From positions 16,678,001 through 16,742,000 of the forward strand of contig NC_135261.1 in NCBI RefSeq assembly GCF_964204865.1: a stretch of 64,000 bases of DNA, written 5' to 3'. The stretch's first letter is position 1. Every line of letters begins with the position of its first letter. The notes beneath the pieces were generated by a model that saw only the letters and a list, made by a program, of their open reading frames with translations, did no database searches and was not told where the DNA came from. Shown here piece by piece: positions 60,099 to 64,000 of this stretch. A program made the position numbers and the translations under genes. The DNA is from Styela clava. Lineage: Eukaryota; Chordata; Ascidiacea; Stolidobranchia; Styelidae.

Positions 60099-62946
60099 AC
60101 TGTTTGCAACTCTGGATTTTGTTTGCACTTTAATTAATGATAGATGTTTTTACAATGCACGTTGTATGCTGTATTCAATACCATAAAATACAATGATTTA
60201 GATCAGGGGTGTTCAACTTTTTTCTATAGACGGCCACATTATGTTTTTGTAAAATGACTACAGCCGCTAGTGAGTTCTAAGTCTTTTATGAGTTATATTT
60301 CATTAAAGAATTGGGTTTGGGAATCGAATAATTCTAATGAATTCCATATATTTAAATAGTTAATAGTTTTAAATCTACAGTTTGAAGTGAGGCAAGGGCA
60401 CAAGGGTCGATATTCCCTTCCGCCAGTAAATACTTAAAATGAAAAAAGTTGTTAATAACATAGAGACATATTTTTATGTCAATTGCTGTTATTTTTATGC
60501 CAGCTTGATCATTTCTGTGCAGGCATTTGAACTGATTTCATTTTTAGTAAACATTGTGTCATATAAAAAATCCATCTCCCATTTAGGATTAAAGAACCAT
60601 TTCTCTTCTGATGATGTTCACAACTATTACTTATGAGGGCGGTAACGGTAATCCCTTTTTTCATTCGCAATTATTAAAGACGCAACCACTGCTATGATTT
60701 TCCGTAACAGACAAACTGAACGCTTGCGCTCATTTTGTAGCTAAAACACACTCTGATATGGAAATAAAAGTTTTAAGGGATGATCAAATATTATTATCGG
60801 ATCTATAATTCTGCTATGAAAATCACAATCAAAGGAGTACTAAGAATAGGTTTTTGCAATTAATATGAAACAAAAGTTCTTTAAATTAAAACTCAACACA
60901 TTAGAATTATAACTATTAAATGAATTGGTCAATAGCACCATGTACGAAGATCAAAAATCAAAAAAACTTCTTAGAAATAAATTAACCAGAATACAAATTC
61001 TAGTATCTCTTGTCTTGAAACATTTTTCTCTTTTCATTATCAACATTTCCTATCTCACATAGTTTGAATTGGGAATTTTGTAATTTTATTTTATTTAATA
61101 TTTATTATTAGTGCAATTATTTTCAATAAAATTACTATTTATTAACTAATAGCTTAGTACAAACCCACAGGGTTAGTATGTCAGACAGCCATGAACTAAT
61201 TATGGTGACTTCATCAAACAGAAAACACCTAGCCATATATTTAATTTTTGCACTTGTAATGTATTACCCTAATTCAAATATTAAATTTGTATTTATATGT
61301 CTTATTAAAACTGGCTAAAATTCCACTTATGAGATATTTGCCTCTAAAATTTCAAACACCATCACCTAACTTAACAATGCAAAGCTGACAAGTATTACCA
61401 AAGGACTACTAATGCATAGAGGCTACATAAGAATATATTTATATTGTATGCTGTCACAACAGTTGAATCACTTCCTTCTGAATCACATGACAGAGTTATT
61501 AGATATGACAACATCTTGTGTGAACAACTGAACACGCATTATTCTTACCATTCATAGCCAAACAGCTCTGGTTGAAACGAAATGCAGAAGTTTTTTTCAA
61601 GTTTTAGAACTACATAAAATATGATTGAGAAAATTGAAACCATATATTATATATATTTGTAAAACCTCAATTTCATCTATGCGCATAATTCAAATTTTCA
61701 GTTGACCTACGTATTTTGTGGGAGTCGTAATTGCAATAACAAAAACATATGAACAAGGTTTAATGAAAGATCACTGGACCAGCTTCTTTGACATCTGATT
61801 CATTGAATGATTTTGTTACGTCACTGTCAAATTACTTTTATAGATAGGTATAAAAGCACCTAGATAGCTATTGATGACTACATTGTATAATTTTGTCAGT
61901 TGTGGATTACAGCATCATATAATATAGCAAGGGTATGGAATCACAAAGTGACCTGTCAAGTCATTTTTGCTAAAAAAGGCACAACCTAAATTTTGAGGGA
62001 TAAAAATATCTGTAATAAGGGGGCCACTAACAAAACAATTGATTTGTTCATATATAGCAATGTTAGCAACTAGTTGAGGCAATTCTGTTCGCAGCTCTCC
62101 TGCCTGGAGAAGTTCAATTCAATTATCAAAGTTCGAATTACCTCTTTTTCGCAATTGTAATTGGAGGGAATTCAAAAGCAACTTCTGGAAAAAAATATTC
62201 AGGTTTCAAATTATTACCTTTAGTATTCTGAAATAGGATAAACAAAAACCCGAAAATATAGTTCTCTAACAGTAGAATCCCCCTCAAACTCATTTGAAAT
62301 CATGGAAATATGAATTCACGATCTAATGCGTTTCTCAACCTTTAGGAATTTTGCCGTTTTGGGAAAGGAATTTTGCTTTGCATTCACTGTAGTATTTCTG
62401 ATATTTTTTAGTTTTTTATTATTACTATAAATACTTATACATGAATACATAACAACTACGGTACCTAATTGTACAAATACGGGAGTCCCACTTGCACATA
62501 GGATTAGCTTTGAATCCATTCAAAATTAAACAAAGTAGTTTTACATATACGATTAGCAACCGATTCATTAAGTAGTTTTATGAATAATGAAGGGAGGAAA
62601 GAAGAGTTCCAAAATAGAAAATTTTCATTTTTTCGCATAAATTTCTGGGATGGCTTGGCGTATTTTTATTTTTCTGGGGTCAACTTTTTATCAGCTTTGG
62701 ACCAGAAAATACAGGAAAATGGTTACAATACTGTGCCTTCCAAATTACTATCAGTCCTCACTCCAATATGCACTAGTCCGCAGATTGGAACCAGCAGAGA
62801 ATGAAAAAGTGCAAATAGGAATTTCAATACAAAATATCAAGGAAAGAAAGCAAAGACTGATTGAAGGAAATATTGAAGTGAATGATAAGGCAGGAAAGTG
62901 TTAAGAATACACATTAAATTACAGCCGAGATTAAGGTACCTAAATG
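60099..62946. other. Intergenic, no gene recognised; hAT-like fragment near 60204
   Basis: CAGGGGTGTTCAACTTTTTT at 60204-60223 resembles a hAT left end, but its partner was not found. The rest is AT-rich. ORFs at 60439-60636 and 62580-62904 show no family resemblance. The Rac 5' UTR and promoter should lie just above 60,100. Confidence 0.4.
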
Positions 62947-63401
62947 GGGTCTCGTGTAGTTTCTTACTTAACATACTTCTAATGGGCGTAGCATCACGAT
63001 TTTTTGACATATCAATCCTAACCCCCACCTGACTATGCCATCCAAAAATTACGTCACTACGACATCACAATCACGTCATAGAGCTTGTCAAATATACGTA
63101 CTATCGTCCGAAATGGCATCGGCGCCGACGATGAAGAACTTACTAACGTCAGCGATCTCTCTCATATTGAGATTGTCGCGACGTTAAAAACGAGAGAAAT
63201 AGCCGTTCGATTTCGGGTGCGCAGACGTGCGCGCCTTGGATGACAGTTCGTATAGTTTGAAGGTCTCTATTACGTCACTGTGACGTCGTAGAGACGTAAT
63301 TTTTGGGTGGCATAGTCAGGTGGGGGTTAGGATTGACACATGAAAAAATTGTTGTGCTACGCCCGCTAGAAGTATGTTAGGTAGGAAACTACATGAGACC
63401 C
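62947..63401. mobile_element. Intact 455-bp MITE (family A)
   Basis: The ends GGGTCTCGTGTAGTTTC and GAAACTACATGAGACCC are inverted, followed inward by ACATACTTCTAATGGGCGTA and its near-complement. A perfect 8-bp target duplication CCTAAATG is at 62939-62946 and 63402-63409. Most of the element is an imperfect palindrome. It carries several ACGTCA/TGACGT words (for example near 63050-63080 and 63270-63300). A second copy, split by other elements, is in GPATCH1 intron 1. Confidence 0.88.
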
Positions 63402-64000
63402 CCTAAATGAACATAAAAAAATAAAATACTTACATAATATTATTGAACTTTGAGGGAACACATTTCAATGATGCATCCGGTAAAATTTTTTATTACTAGA
63501 TTAACGGAGCATCTGATCAATCTGAATTTCTATTGCGACATTGTGGTCCACTTCTAGACTTTTCTTGAATTTGACTGAGAGAGAGAGAGAGATTTATTTC
63601 CACAAACAATGAAAAAACAATATTAAATAATATCGATAATTTTTAGAGAGTTAGACTATAATGAAAACAATGAAAAACCGTATAAAACAATATCGATGAT
63701 GTTTATAGAAGTAGTCCAATTTACACATTGTTTTGTGTTGGCCAGTATGCAAGACCGTTGAAGGTTATCAAGGCTGCTGACCAATTTAACACTGTTATTG
63801 ATTAAGAAGTCGGAATTAATTGTCACAATATAAATATAAAAAAGACGGAGAATGAGTCGGCAAATATTTTAGTTCCACGATTCAACACTAAAAGCACATT
63901 GTGATAGAGTTTAGAGGACATGTGTAAAATATATATAATACCAGTGCTACATTGTGATTTAGTACATTACAGATCGCCATAACCGAGTCGGGCTCAGTAT
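63402..64000. other. AT-rich end of window with GA microsatellite
   Basis: A (GA)n run at 63576-63592 is followed by two similar blocks containing ACAATGAAAAAACAATATTA and ACAATGAAAAACCGTATAAA (a short tandem duplication). The remainder could be a LINE-like 3' end on the minus strand, but I see no supportable frame. Confidence 0.4.

Noticed and set aside
62580..62904. 74- and 84-codon overlapping plus-strand frames
   Set aside because: No recognisable domain, no splice partners, ordinary AT-rich composition.

Overview
This is AT-rich animal nuclear DNA with GT-AG introns, many short transposons and a tRNA-derived SINE. All recognised genes are metazoan cell-biology genes. Compact genes, a close same-strand gene pair and strong 3' splice sites just before several start codons suggest a marine invertebrate. 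A tunicate is my best guess, but the sequence does not prove it.

Layout. 1-1.5 kb: gag and protease remnant of an LTR retroelement (minus). 2.7-4.2 kb: hAT-like element. 6.3-10.4 kb: two intronless plus-strand genes for exported enzymes, a DNA/RNA non-specific endonuclease and a GH35 beta-galactosidase. 11.4-18.3 kb: four minus-strand genes, BLOC1S4 (6 exons), TMEM167/kish (1 exon), INTS10 (intronless) and NARS2 (intronless). 21.1-28.0 kb: LMAN1/ERGIC-53 (plus, 12 exons), followed by a decayed duplication of its 3' end. 30.7-39.8 kb: GPATCH1 (minus, 11-12 exons), whose first intron holds a three-level transposon nest. 42.0-45.2 kb: an eight-exon gene (plus, 554 residues) that I do not recognise. 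46.5-49.2 kb: an alpha-1,3-fucosyltransferase-like GT10 gene (minus, 5 exons). 49.7-56.6 kb: a young LTR retrotransposon with identical LTRs, its gag interrupted by a 1,454-bp TA-flanked DNA element. 58.3-60.1 kb: a Rac GTPase (minus, 3 coding exons) with an unusual tail. 60.1-64 kb: non-coding, with a second copy of the MITE family seen in GPATCH1.

How the genes relate. Several products act along the secretory and lysosomal route: LMAN1 (ER-Golgi cargo receptor), kish (Golgi membrane), BLOC-1 subunit 4 (lysosome-related organelles), the fucosyltransferase (Golgi) and the beta-galactosidase. I read this as gene neighbourhood, not a system. NARS2 and INTS10 are the only pair with operon-like spacing.

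Exon models were built by hand from splice consensus, reading-frame phase and family resemblance. Each multi-exon model closes in frame from ATG to stop. No new defence or metabolic system was found. The most unusual features are the nested transposons, the intronless NARS2-INTS10 pair, altered active-site motifs in the GH35 and GT10 enzymes, and the unknown eight-exon gene.
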